From Zelonia costaricensis (taxonomy: Eukaryota > Euglenozoa > Kinetoplastea > Trypanosomatida > Trypanosomatidae): DNA of 55,294 bases. The notes beneath the pieces were generated by a model, which was given only the letters and a program-made list of their open reading frames with translations, was not told the origin of the DNA and ran no database searches. This document shows positions 1 to 9,711 of this stretch, one piece after another. The position numbers and the translations under genes are program-made. Location of the stretch: NCBI GenBank assembly GCA_030849075.1, contig JASAOO010003404.1:1-55294 (forward strand), written 5' to 3'. Positions within the stretch are counted from its first letter, which is position 1, and each line of letters opens with the position of its first letter.

Positions 1-1329
1 GGTTTGCGCTCTCTTGTGTTCTTGTTTGTGTTCGTTTGGCGCTCTGCCGTGTTGTGGTTGCCCGCCGCGGGTTCGGAAGTGCGGTGGCTGTCGTCGCGCC
101 CCTGGCGTGTGTCCACCGTGTTCTCCTCCACCTTCACTCCCACTCCTCATGTGCACGCCTGAGGTTGGCGAAGAAAAAAGAAGCGGGAGAGAAGGCCCCC
201 CGTGGGGTACTGCGTCGGAGCGCGTCAACTCACTTCTGTCCTGTGTGACCTTCACGCGTGTGTGTGTCTGTGACTGTGGCGGACTGCACACCGTCTCTCT
301 CTCTCCCTTCCCAGTCCTCACCCTGTACCTCCTCCTCCTAGCCTGTTACCTGCCTATCGACGCCAGCCGCGTTGACGTCACCGCAGCGAGTGACTGCGAT
401 GAGGGTGAGGTGGGGTCACGGCGGGGGGGGGGGGAGGCCGGAGTCTGCACTCGATAACCTGGTATACAACGTGCACGACTGCACAGGCTGACGGCAGGAG
501 AAGACTAAAGAGGGAGGGGTGACAGACGCGAGTTTCAGGACGCACTGCGGCACACAGCCGAGCTGCCACGAACCGGGAGCGCCCCTCTCTGGCAGGACCG
601 CACTAACACGCGTGCCCTCTCGGCTCAGTCCCTCCCCCACACACCACATGCCTTCCTCGCCTCCACCCCGCGACAACTCCACCCACACTCCCAAACCAAA
701 CGACGAAGAGAATGAGCTGCATTTGCAACAGCGGCGGCGGCGTGCGGGTGAGGGGGACGCCCCCCCCCCCTTCACCGTCGTCTTTCCCTCTTCCAGCGTC
801 CGCCGCTCCCGCATGCAGGCCGGAGAGCGCGTCAGCTGTGGAAGGCCCCCCCCTCCCCTTCGTCGTAGCGACGCCTCGACCGACGTGGACAGTGCAGTCT
901 CGCACGCCACCCTCAGCCCTGCCGCGGTTGGTCCTTCACGTTTCTCCCCTCCAACGCTCCTCCATCTCCACCCACCCGCCCGCACCGTACACACCCACAC
1001 ATGTGAACCTCGCACACTCTCAAGAGCGCGCCGCGTGGACGTTGCCGACGCGCATCCCAACGTCGTTGCTGCGTCCCCTTCCCCGCCCCTTGGCTCACAC
1101 ACACACACACACACACACACGCACCTCCGCGATCTCACTGGGCCGGTGCAAAGGCGTGGAAGAGGCGCTAAAACCAAGAGACCAAGGGCGGGCACGAGCT
1201 CAAGCTTCTCGTCGCCTCAAGGCAGGTGCAGCCACTGCACACCCACCCACACGTGAGGCAGGTCATCTTGCTTGTCCTGCCTCCCCTCTCCCCCCTCCCC
1301 CGACCCAGAGTTTCCCATCCTCCTCACTC
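1..1329. other. Spacer: end of an upstream transcript plus leader of the flavoprotein gene
   Basis: I see no convincing gene here. The open frames are Cys-, Pro- or Ser-rich translations of C/T-rich DNA. It contains a poly-G run near 421-433, C-runs near 761-770 and 847-858, a (CA)n run at about 1096-1120, and a strong C/T tract at 1268-1306 just before the first gene. The left part is probably the 3' UTR of a gene outside the window. Confidence 0.6.
1268..1308 (+). promoter_or_regulatory. Predicted polypyrimidine tract and trans-splice acceptor
   Basis: A nearly pure C/T tract is followed by AG at 1307-1308, 21 nt before the ATG at 1330. This is the usual layout of a spliced-leader acceptor in trypanosomatids. 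It supports 1330 as the start over the longer open frame that reads through the leader. Confidence 0.5.
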
Positions 1330-3534
1330 ATGTCCGCCAACCTCGTCTCCTCCACCATGAAGGTGGCGAGCGGCGCGGCGGCGGTGCCGGCGACCACATC
1401 GAAGCTCTTCACGCCGATCCGCATCGGCCGCCACATCACGCTGCCAAACCGCTTCTACATGCAGCCCATCTACCTCAACCTGGAGAACGAGCTGAAGTGG
1501 TACAGCGACGAGCACATGTCCGCGATGGCCGCCTTCTTTGGGAAGCGGGCGCAGTGCGGCGCGAAGATGATCGTGGTTGGTGGCCTTGGCACGTCGAAGC
1601 TGGGACGGTGGCGCAAGGAGGCGATGATGCTCGGCACTTACGACGCCGCGAGGGCGCTGTCGCGCGTGACAGCCGCTGTGCACCGCGAGGGCGGTTACGT
1701 GCTGGCGCAGGCCTTCCACGCCGGACGCGCCGCGCGCAAGCGGTACTTCGTTTCCTCGACCGCAACGCCGTCGCCGGTGCAGCCCATCGCTGGCACGCAC
1801 CCGTATCGCATCCCCGGCTTCCTGATCGACTACGTTGTCTCCGAGTACGAGCGCTTCGCGCGACTTGCGGAGGAGGCTGGATTTGACGGAGTCGAGATCC
1901 CCGTCAGCGAGGGCAGCCTGCTGCACAACTTCCTCTCCTCCGCTGTGAACACGCGGCAGGACGCGTTTGGCGGCTCGCTGGAGCGCCGGCTCGAGGTGAT
2001 CGCGCGGGTGCTGGAGACGGTGAAGAGCTCGCTTGCAAGGCCCGATGAGTTTGTGGTGTCGCTGCGACTGTGCCTGCACGACTTGAAGGAGGGCGGCACG
2101 ACGATGGCGGAGACGCTGCGTGTGGTGGAGGTGCTCGCCGGCAGTGGCCGCATCGACCTGCTCAACACCAGCGTCGGCATGCACGACTCGCCGGTGCAGA
2201 CGCTCTCCGCGTACGTTCCACACGGCGCGTTTACGAGGTCCTGCCAGCTCGTGAAGGAGCGGCTTGTGTCTGCCGGGCTCACGGACATCCCCGTCGTGGC
2301 CTCGCACCGCCTGCACAGCATCGACCTCGCCGAGCGGCTGCTCGATCGCGGCGTGTGCGACATGATCGGCGTCGCGCGCCCGCTGCTGGCGGATGCGGAG
2401 TACATCGCCAACGCGGCGGCGGGCCGCAGCGCGGACAGCATCCCATGCATCGGGTGCAATCACTGCGTGAATCGCCTGTACAAGCATCAGCGCATCACGT
2501 GCGCGCTGAACCCGATAACCGGGTACGAGCTGGAGCGCGGCTGGAGGCCCGCGAAGCACCGCAAGTCCATCGCGGTGGTCGGCGCCGGGGCAGCTGGTGT
2601 GACGTGCGCGCTGACGCTGTGGCGGCGCGGCCACGACGTGACTCTCTTTGAGAAGGCGCCGGTGATCGGCGGCCAGCTGAACCTCGCGAAGCGCGTGCCT
2701 GGTAAAGAGAATTACCAGGACGTGCTCGAGTACTGGACGCGGCAGCTGCAGCAGTCCTCCATCAACGTCCGCCTCAACACCGCCTTCACCCGCGAGGAGG
2801 TGGCGCGCAACCACCAGTTCTTCCACGCCGTGGTGATGGCGCACGGGTCGGTGCCGCGGCCGATCTCGTCGCACGTCGTCGCCGGCGCGTCCGAGTGCGA
2901 GCTCATCGTCCCCTTCGCCCGCATCCTGGACGGCAGCGTGACGGCAGGTCGGCGCGTGGTGATTGTCGGCAACGGCGCCATCTCGCACGACGTCGCCTCC
3001 TTCCTCCTGCACGACCCGCGCGTCTCGCGCGACGTCTCTGTGTATCTCGATGAGTGGGGTGTGAATCTGGAAGACGGCAGCATCGCCGCCGACCCCGGCC
3101 CCCGCATGCCGCGCAACAACCGCGACATCACGATCTTCAACAAGGCGGACAAGGACGCGGACCTGTCTCGTGGGTGGGGCTGGACGCAGAAGCGGTGGAT
3201 CCAGCTGCACGGCAGCGGCATCCTGAAGCACGCCCTCATCGAGAACTTCGACGCCGGCGGCGTGCACATCTCAACGCTGCCGCCGGACAGTCGCAAGTTT
3301 TATGTGCCGTGCGACACTGTCGTGTGGTGCAACGGCATGCTGCCCAACGTGACGTACGGCACGTGGATCTACGAGTGGATGAAGGACGGGGCACCGCAGC
3401 GTGGCGAGCTGCTGAAGGGCTTCAGCCTTTACACCGTCGGCTCATGCCGCGACAGCTACACGGGCGATGGGCATGGCGAGGAGGACCTGCTGCAGTGCGT
3501 GCACGAGGGCTACGAGGTCGGACACAAGATATGA
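1330..3534 (+). CDS. 2,4-dienoyl-CoA reductase / TMADH-like FMN-FAD-4Fe4S oxidoreductase
   Basis: The 734-residue protein has the three-part build of FadH. An old-yellow-enzyme TIM barrel occupies about residues 25-360. A 4Fe-4S site follows at C373, C376, C379 and C391, and then an FAD/NAD(P) two-dinucleotide-binding half with a Rossmann motif GAGAAG near residue 416 and a second, GNGAIS, near 545. The family reduces 2,4-dienoyl-CoA with NADPH during beta-oxidation of unsaturated fatty acids. The Cys spacing (C-x2-C-x2-C-x11-C) and the following GW-rich stretch resemble trimethylamine dehydrogenase more than E. coli FadH (C-x2-C-x3-C, from memory), so the substrate is uncertain. The start is the ATG after the acceptor at 1308. 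Upstream in-frame residues are low-complexity leader. The protein is somewhat longer than bacterial FadH (about 670). The N-terminus is Ser/Ala/Val-rich and might be a weak mitochondrial presequence. Confidence 0.9.
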   Translation: MSANLVSSTMKVASGAAAVPATTSKLFTPIRIGRHITLPNRFYMQPIYLNLENELKWYSDEHMSAMAAFFGKRAQCGAKMIVVGGLGTSKLGRWRKEAMMLGTYDAARALSRVTAAVHREGGYVLAQAFHAGRAARKRYFVSSTATPSPVQPIAGTHPYRIPGFLIDYVVSEYERFARLAEEAGFDGVEIPVSEGSLLHNFLSSAVNTRQDAFGGSLERRLEVIARVLETVKSSLARPDEFVVSLRLCLHDLKEGGTTMAETLRVVEVLAGSGRIDLLNTSVGMHDSPVQTLSAYVPHGAFTRSCQLVKERLVSAGLTDIPVVASHRLHSIDLAERLLDRGVCDMIGVARPLLADAEYIANAAAGRSADSIPCIGCNHCVNRLYKHQRITCALNPITGYELERGWRPAKHRKSIAVVGAGAAGVTCALTLWRRGHDVTLFEKAPVIGGQLNLAKRVPGKENYQDVLEYWTRQLQQSSINVRLNTAFTREEVARNHQFFHAVVMAHGSVPRPISSHVVAGASECELIVPFARILDGSVTAGRRVVIVGNGAISHDVASFLLHDPRVSRDVSVYLDEWGVNLEDGSIAADPGPRMPRNNRDITIFNKADKDADLSRGWGWTQKRWIQLHGSGILKHALIENFDAGGVHISTLPPDSRKFYVPCDTVVWCNGMLPNVTYGTWIYEWMKDGAPQRGELLKGFSLYTVGSCRDSYTGDGHGEEDLLQCVHEGYEVGHKI

Positions 3535-4628
3535 CGGACTCGTCGATGATTGAGGTGTATGTGTGTGTGTGTGTGTGTCTGTGTTTGTGTAGGGTGGCTG
3601 GGGGGTGGTCTTTCTGTGTATCGCGGATGTGGAATGGGGAAGGGCATCAGCCTTGATGCGCGTCTGTGTGTGTCTGTGTGTGTGTGTCTGCCATCACGCG
3701 CACGGCTCGTCCCGCGTTGCCGTCTTCACAGCAGCTTCCCGTACAGTCTTACCCGTCCGCGCGCGCTGTCCCTGTTCTGTTCTCCGTTCGGCGCCATCGA
3801 TGGGCGTCTCGTGCTGCCTCACACACGCACTCTCGTGCCCTCCATCGGTTCCATTGCCGCCCCTGCTCCTCTGCGTCACCCCCCCCCCCTCCGATGCGTG
3901 CGGCGACGAGGGTCACCACGAAGGGGTGGGATGGCGTACGACACAGAGGGAGGGAGGGCAGAGCGCGGGCAACAGCGGAGGAGACGAATGGGGGGAGGCG
4001 GGAGCGCGGACGTCTTCTCACAGGTGTCGCCACTCGAACTCGCGTGTGCGACGGCGTAGGCGGCGCTGCCGCAAACCCACCCACCACGCAAGCAGACATG
4101 GACGAGGCAGTCAAGCCCTACGAGGCGAGAACACGCGTACGTGCGGGTTCGTGCGATGCTTCTCGTCGAGACGGCTCGCGCACCTTGTACATCTAAGGAG
4201 GGGGGAGGCGTGGCAGTACCGCTGGACTTCCACACGCGTGAGCCCTCCCCCTTCTCCTCCTCCTCCTCTGCGTCGTCATATGTGTGTGTGGGGGGGAGGG
4301 GGAGGGGGCTGGTTGACGCAGAGCTAAATGCGTTGCGGTGCGTGTCTCGTCGCGATGGAAGCTCCTCGCTGCTCAGCGAGAGCCGTTGATGCTGTCCTTC
4401 CGACTGTGCGCTGGTTCCCCCCCCCCTTCCCTGTCTGTCCCTCGCACTCTTGCCCTCCACGCCGCTGCAGCCCGTCGAGCAAGGGCTCGCAAGAAGCGCC
4501 ACTTCGCCGCCCCTCCTGGCTCCTACGCAGTGGTGCTTGTCTGCCACCCCCCCCCCACCCCCGCACCACAACAAACACACACACACACACACGAACTTGC
4601 ACTCCTGGTCGAGGACGACAACTCGCGG
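3535..4628. other. Intergenic spacer with TG runs then CA run
   Basis: There is no supported gene. TG-rich runs lie at about 3555-3590 and 3662-3690, just after the upstream stop. C-runs and a (CA)n run (about 4573-4592) lie shortly before the next start. A G-rich patch is at about 4288-4310. Longer open frames here are low-complexity. Confidence 0.6.
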
Positions 4629-6869
4629 ATGGCCCTTGCCTCGGCGTTGCCGCTCCCCGCGGTGCAGGCGCGCACGCGCCCGTCACTCCCCAGTCGAGGT
4701 TCCACCGCCGAGCTCCCCGCGACAGGGCTGTCGCTTCCGATCGTCCCTCCCTGCACGGCGCGCCGCGTGCTGCCCAGCTTCGCGGCGCCCGGCTGCCACA
4801 TGTACGACGCCTACCACAACTGCTTCCTCTATCGGCCTGAGCTGCAGCGCGCCCTCATCGCAGCGGCCGAGCAGGCTGCGGAGCGCCGCCGCCACGGCGC
4901 TTCACGGGATGGCACCCCGTGGCGCTGTGGGCTGGGCGGAAGCAGTCACCGCGCTGACACAGCCCACAACAACAGCATCAGTGGCGTCGAGCCCACAACC
5001 GAGCGCGCGCCGTGCCACTGCGCACTCGACGCCATGCAGCTCTTCGCCTCGCCCAAGGATATCCCGAGCCCACCGCTGCCGCTGTCGCGCTGCGAGCTGC
5101 ACGAGGTGCACGGCGCACTGCCCCCGCGCTGGCAGTGCTACCCGTGGCGGCTGTGCTTCGACACGGCCGTCGACGGCTTTAGCCTAGCCAGCCTGTACCG
5201 CCGGATGGAGGTGGTCGAGGCGCAGCAGTCGCAGGTCAAGACGGTCGCCTTTGCGCTCATGTTTGTGCACACCAGCGATGACGCCACCTCGGCGGTGGGC
5301 GGTTGCGTTGATGAGAGTGCAGGTGGCAATGCACGCTCGTCCGTGCCGTCGGCGTCCGCGGGCCGGGGGCAGGAGGCGAGTACAGGCGGGGATGCCGCAG
5401 CGGACGCGCTGGCGGTGACCTCGCGCAGCTCCCCACGGACCTCCCCTTCGGCCTTGCGCTCCATTTGCGCCGCACGCACGTACAGATCGATGCGCTACGG
5501 GGCAGCCCACGACACGACGGCGGCGGCGCCACGACCATCATCACCACCACCACCACCGGCGCCACCGGCTGTGCAGCATCACGGCGTGATTGGCTGCTTC
5601 ACGCCTGAGGTGCCGTGTCTTGGTCGGCACCCGGCCAACGTGTACTACGGCTCCACCGATACCTTCGTCTTCCGACTCCATCAGCTCCGCGCGGCGGCGG
5701 CACAGGGGGCGTGGATGGCGGCCGATGTCGCTCGCTCGTGCGACGCACGACAGCGGCGCCACGAGGCCGCCCAGGCGCATCAGCACCAGCAGGAGCAGGA
5801 ACGGGGGAGCTGGGCAGTGTCGAACGGCAGCTTGGACGGCGTGCGGCGCGCTGGTGAAGACTCCATCACCCTCAACAGCCCACACGCTACTGCCTGCTCG
5901 AGTGGGCTGCGCACAGAGGCGGCGACGTCGTCGGTGTTCGGGTACGCATCGATGACCGCAGGCGGTGGTGACGGCGCGGGCGGGGTGCCGGTGCCGATGC
6001 CGAGCCGCATGATGCTGCAGCAGGCCAGCAGCGCAGAGGCGCCACCGCGGAAGGTGGACAAGGCACACGTGCGCCCGCCGCCGCTCTTGGTGCGGGAGGC
6101 CGAGCCCGCGTGGGCCCTGTCCACCCCCACTGCTGCCGCCTCGCATACGGGCCCGGGTCGCTCGGCACCGGAGATGGCAGCGGCTCAGTCGTCCACCAGC
6201 CAACAAGAGCGTCCCCCGCACTCCGCTAGTGCTGCGGAGGCCCGGCCTGTGCCGCGCGTCGTGCCGCAAGCGCCGCTGCTGGAGAAGTACGTGTGGTGCG
6301 GCCGCGGGGACAACAAGAAGTTCACGGTGTGCAACCCGCACTTCCTCGCCGTCGGGGGCGGCAAGAGCGGTGCCGCCGTGTACCTGGATGAGACGCTGCA
6401 GTGCGGCACGACGAGCCGCTGGTGTGAGACCTTCGACGCGCCGTGCCTCTTCGGAGCCCGGCCCGGGCAGGCCGGGGACGGCGACAACGCCTCGACGTCC
6501 TTCGCACCGTGCACGCGTCGTGCGGACCCGTCTGCCGGCCTCGACGGCGACGGCCTCCACCGGGGCGCCGCCGCGGATGCTGCGACCGCGATGCCGTCCG
6601 CCGTGCTGCCGCACCGCGAGTTCGCCATCAGTCGGGTGGTGTGGTTCAGCATCGTCGAGGACAAGCGGACACTGCGGACAATGGGGGTGCCGGACAGCGC
6701 GATGGTCGACGCGCTGGAGGCGGACGTGGCAGCCGCGGCACCGGCGACGTCGCAGGGGGCACACGTGTGCTCCTGCGGCCGCTGCGGCTTCACTTCGGAC
6801 GCCGTCTTGGACCCCGCCACGGCCTTCGCGCATCACTGTGATTTGCTGACCTTCGCTGCGCCCCTGTGA
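4629..6869 (+). CDS. TLDc-domain protein with long insertions
   Basis: This 746-residue protein carries a recognisable but split TLDc domain, a fold linked to oxidation resistance (OXR1) and V-ATPase regulation in other eukaryotes. The N-terminal TLDc part lies at about residues 168-215 (PWRLCFDTAVDGFSLASLY). The middle strand pair is at about 318-350 (GVIGCF and YYGSTDTFVF). The C-terminal part is at about 550-675 (NPHFLAVGGG, YLDETLQCGT, CETFDAPCLFG, FAISRVVWFS). Between these sit two low-complexity insertions, roughly 100 and 200 residues, rich in Ala, Ser, Pro and Gln. The tail has a Cys/His cluster (CSCGRCGF and HHC) that could bind metal. The start is the first ATG. The open frame extends upstream only through a GTG and leader-like sequence with the CA repeat. 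The biological role in trypanosomatids is unknown to me. Confidence 0.8.
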   Translation: MALASALPLPAVQARTRPSLPSRGSTAELPATGLSLPIVPPCTARRVLPSFAAPGCHMYDAYHNCFLYRPELQRALIAAAEQAAERRRHGASRDGTPWRCGLGGSSHRADTAHNNSISGVEPTTERAPCHCALDAMQLFASPKDIPSPPLPLSRCELHEVHGALPPRWQCYPWRLCFDTAVDGFSLASLYRRMEVVEAQQSQVKTVAFALMFVHTSDDATSAVGGCVDESAGGNARSSVPSASAGRGQEASTGGDAAADALAVTSRSSPRTSPSALRSICAARTYRSMRYGAAHDTTAAAPRPSSPPPPPAPPAVQHHGVIGCFTPEVPCLGRHPANVYYGSTDTFVFRLHQLRAAAAQGAWMAADVARSCDARQRRHEAAQAHQHQQEQERGSWAVSNGSLDGVRRAGEDSITLNSPHATACSSGLRTEAATSSVFGYASMTAGGGDGAGGVPVPMPSRMMLQQASSAEAPPRKVDKAHVRPPPLLVREAEPAWALSTPTAAASHTGPGRSAPEMAAAQSSTSQQERPPHSASAAEARPVPRVVPQAPLLEKYVWCGRGDNKKFTVCNPHFLAVGGGKSGAAVYLDETLQCGTTSRWCETFDAPCLFGARPGQAGDGDNASTSFAPCTRRADPSAGLDGDGLHRGAAADAATAMPSAVLPHREFAISRVVWFSIVEDKRTLRTMGVPDSAMVDALEADVAAAAPATSQGAHVCSCGRCGFTSDAVLDPATAFAHHCDLLTFAAPL

Positions 6870-7704
6870 GATGCGCGGCTGCTGGGCAAGAGTGAGACAG
6901 CGCTGGGCCCATCCCGTGTTCCTCATGTGGGTATTCCTTTCGGTCGTGTGCGTGCGTGCGTGCGCGTGTGTCGGTGTGTCGGTGCGAAAGGCAGGGGAGG
7001 GGCAGTGAGCGGGGAGATGCGCGTCTTCGGTACTGATGACGTCCTCACTTCCACCACCTTCCCTCGGTCGCGGCATCGAACGGCTTCTAGAGCCACTCAG
7101 TTTTCCGCTTTCTTCCCTCTTGTTGCGTCCAACTGTGCTTGCGGGCGCCCACTCCTTCCTTCTTTCCCGCGAACTCGAGCCATCGTGGCCACCTTCAATG
7201 CCCGTCAACGTGAGTGGCGAAGAGGGCGTCTCTGTGCGCGCCGATTGCGGGGTGCCCCCTCCCCCCCCCCCGCGCGCATCGCGGGGATGCGGCGGTGTGG
7301 AATGAAGCTCTATGCGTGGGTGTCTGTGGACGGTGGTGTGGAGCTGCGGCCCGCGTCGAACGAACTCCATCGCCTGCTTTACGTGCATCTGAGTTCTGCG
7401 TCGCTCGTGCGTTGTGTGTGTGTGTGTGTGTGTGGCACGCGGCCCGCTTCCCCCAACCCTGTCGAGATCACTTCTCAGGTAGCCTGCTGCCTCCCCTTCT
7501 CCTGCTACTATCCCCCCGCCCCCGCCCCCTCCCCCTCCTCCGNCCGTCGCTTCGATTCTTTTAGTCTGTCGTACACACACACACACACACAGCCCAACCC
7601 CACGTCAGCTCCATCCATCTGACTGCTGCGCACATACATCAGTGCTTCCGTCGATTCCCCCCTTCTTTAAAGCCAACTTTTCCGCCTCTTGCGACCGACC
7701 AGCC
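6870..7704. other. Intergenic spacer with one unresolved base
   Basis: There is no supported gene. It holds a GTGC-rich run (6944-6985), a C-run at 7259-7271, a TG run at about 7412-7434, an N at 7543 inside a C-rich tract, and a (CA)n run at about 7572-7590 upstream of GFAT. Confidence 0.6.
7683..7702 (+). promoter_or_regulatory. Candidate trans-splice acceptor very close to the GFAT start
   Basis: C/T-rich sequence ends in AG at 7701-7702, two nt before the ATG at 7705. No other AG lies between this tract and the start. An acceptor further upstream, with a longer leader, cannot be excluded. Confidence 0.3.
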
Positions 7705-9711
7705 ATGTGCGGCATCTTCGGCTACGCCAACGGCAAGAAGACGCGCAGCACGCGCGAGATTCTCGACATCCTTATCCGCGGCCTGCAGAAGGTTGAGTAC
7801 CGCGGCTACGACAGCGCCGGGCTCGCCATCGACGCAAACATCGGCTGCGACGATGCCGAGACTGCCGCTGTCCCGCAGCCGCGGCCGTGCATCGTGCACA
7901 GCGTGGGCAACATCGAGCAGCTTCGCGCGAAGGTCTTCAGCGACGGCGTCGCCGCCGCGCTGCCACCGATGGAGGCGACGACGGACCACCACGTCGGCAT
8001 CGCCCACACCCGCTGGGCTACGCACGGCGCCGTGTGCGAGCGCAACTGCCACCCGCAGCAGAGCAACAACGGGGAGTTCTCGATTGTGCACAACGGCATC
8101 GTCACGAACTTCGCCACGCTGAAGGAGTTCCTCAAGCAGGAGGGCTACAGCTTCAACTCGGACACCGACACGGAGATCATCTGCGTGCTGGCCGAGTACC
8201 TGTACACGCGCAAGGGCATCCACAAGTTTGTCGACTTGATGCTCGAGCTGTCGAGCCTCGTGGAGGGCGCGTACGCGTTGCTCGTGAAGAGCGTGTACTT
8301 CCCGGACGAGATCGTGGCCACGCGCAAGGGATCCCCGCTGATGGTCGGTGTCCACCAAGTCGACGATCACGGCCGCGCGATCAAGCTGCACACCTACGAC
8401 ACGCCGGACCCCAACAAGCCGATCGAGGTCTTCTTCGCCTCCGACTCCAACTCCTTCGCCGAGTACACGCGCAACGTCGTGTACCTCGAGGACGAGGACG
8501 TGGTGCACTACGGCGCGGGCGTGCTGCGCTTTTACAGTTCCGCCGAGCGTGCGGAGTCGATCGTCACGCGCGAGGTGCAGCACCTCGAGACGAAGCTAGA
8601 GAGCCTGTCCAAGGGCAACTATGCCCACTTCATGCAGAAGGAGATCTACGAGCAGGCGGAGTCGGTGGTCAGCTCGATGCGGGGCCGCATCGACTTCAGC
8701 AACGGCAGCGTCCGCCTCGGCGGCTTCACCGAGCTGAACATCCGCAACTTGCTGAACAGCCGCCGGTTGATGTTCATCTCGTGCGGCACGTCGCTGCACA
8801 GCTGCCTCGCGGTGCGGCCGCTCTACGAGGAGCTCGTGCCGCTGCCCGTGTCGGTGGAGAACGCGTCGGACTTCGTCGACCGCGCCCCGCAGATCCACCG
8901 CGACGACGCGTGCATTTTCCTATCGCAGTCGGGCGAGACGGCCGACACCCTCATGGCGCTGAAGCTGTGCCGGGAGGCGGGTGCGCTCTGCATGGGCATC
9001 ACGAACGTCGTCGGCTCCAGCATCAGCCGCCTCACCGACTTTGGCGCGCACTTGAACGCTGGTGTGGAGGTGGGCGTGGCGTCGACGAAGGCCTACACGT
9101 CGCAGATAGTGGTCATGACTCTCGTGGCGCTGCTGCTGAGCCGCGACTCTATGCGGCTGCAGGAGCGCCGCAAGGAGGTGGTGCGCGGCCTGTCGGAGAT
9201 GTCGAGCAAAATCACGGAGGCCCTCAAGACGACGCACGACCCGATCAAGGAGCTCGCCGGGCGCCTGAAGGAGAGCCGCTCGCTGCTGGTGCTCGGCCGC
9301 GGCTACGACCTCGCCACGGCGATGGAGGCGGCGCTGAAGGTGAAGGAGCTCAGCTACGTGCACACCGAGGGCATCAACAGCGGAGAGCTCAAGCACGGCC
9401 CACTCGCGCTGATCGACGAGACGATGCCGGTGCTGGCGCTGTGCACCAACGACAAGTACTTCGAGCGCAGCAAGGCCGCGGTGCAGCAGATCATCGCCCG
9501 CAAGGGGCCGGTGGTCGCCTTCACCACCGAGGTGGACGCGGAGCTGCGCGGGGCGGCGCAGGAGATCATCCTGATGCCCAAGACGGTGGACTGCCTGCAG
9601 TGCATCGTGAATGCCATCCCATTCCAGCTGCTGTCCTACTACATGGCGGTGCTGCGTGGCAACAACGTGGACTGCCCCCGCAACCTCGCCAAGAGTGTGA
9701 CCGTGCAGTAA
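7705..9711 (+). CDS. GFAT: Glutamine-fructose-6-phosphate aminotransferase (isomerising)
   Basis: The 668-residue enzyme makes glucosamine-6-phosphate from fructose-6-phosphate and glutamine, the first step of UDP-GlcNAc synthesis for GPI anchors and glycans. After removal of Met1 the protein starts with the catalytic Cys (MCGIFGY), which fixes the start at 7705. The class II glutaminase domain covers about residues 2-300 with HTRWATHG and the acceptor motif NGEFSIVHNG. Two SIS sugar-isomerase domains follow. SIS1 begins near residue 355 (SCGTSLHS, SQSGETADT, VASTKAYTSQ). SIS2 is near 530-640 and has ELSYVHTEGINSGELKHGP. The C-terminus PRNLAKSVTVQ matches the bacterial family end almost exactly. 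Length and all key motifs are intact. I see no C-terminal peroxisomal SKL-like signal. The PTU neighbours (TLDc and MOB1 genes) are unrelated. Confidence 0.98.
   Translation: MCGIFGYANGKKTRSTREILDILIRGLQKVEYRGYDSAGLAIDANIGCDDAETAAVPQPRPCIVHSVGNIEQLRAKVFSDGVAAALPPMEATTDHHVGIAHTRWATHGAVCERNCHPQQSNNGEFSIVHNGIVTNFATLKEFLKQEGYSFNSDTDTEIICVLAEYLYTRKGIHKFVDLMLELSSLVEGAYALLVKSVYFPDEIVATRKGSPLMVGVHQVDDHGRAIKLHTYDTPDPNKPIEVFFASDSNSFAEYTRNVVYLEDEDVVHYGAGVLRFYSSAERAESIVTREVQHLETKLESLSKGNYAHFMQKEIYEQAESVVSSMRGRIDFSNGSVRLGGFTELNIRNLLNSRRLMFISCGTSLHSCLAVRPLYEELVPLPVSVENASDFVDRAPQIHRDDACIFLSQSGETADTLMALKLCREAGALCMGITNVVGSSISRLTDFGAHLNAGVEVGVASTKAYTSQIVVMTLVALLLSRDSMRLQERRKEVVRGLSEMSSKITEALKTTHDPIKELAGRLKESRSLLVLGRGYDLATAMEAALKVKELSYVHTEGINSGELKHGPLALIDETMPVLALCTNDKYFERSKAAVQQIIARKGPVVAFTTEVDAELRGAAQEIILMPKTVDCLQCIVNAIPFQLLSYYMAVLRGNNVDCPRNLAKSVTVQ

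Noticed and set aside
1324..3267. Long minus-strand open frame opposite the flavoprotein gene
   Set aside because: It mirrors the GC-rich codon pattern of the + strand gene. The protein is His/Val/Arg/Asp/Leu-biased with no motif, and it runs against the direction of all real genes.
5541..7586. 681-residue minus-strand open frame spanning the TLDc gene and its spacer
   Set aside because: Shadow of the + strand codon bias plus simple repeats (Thr-His runs from CA/TG) and an X from the N at 7543.
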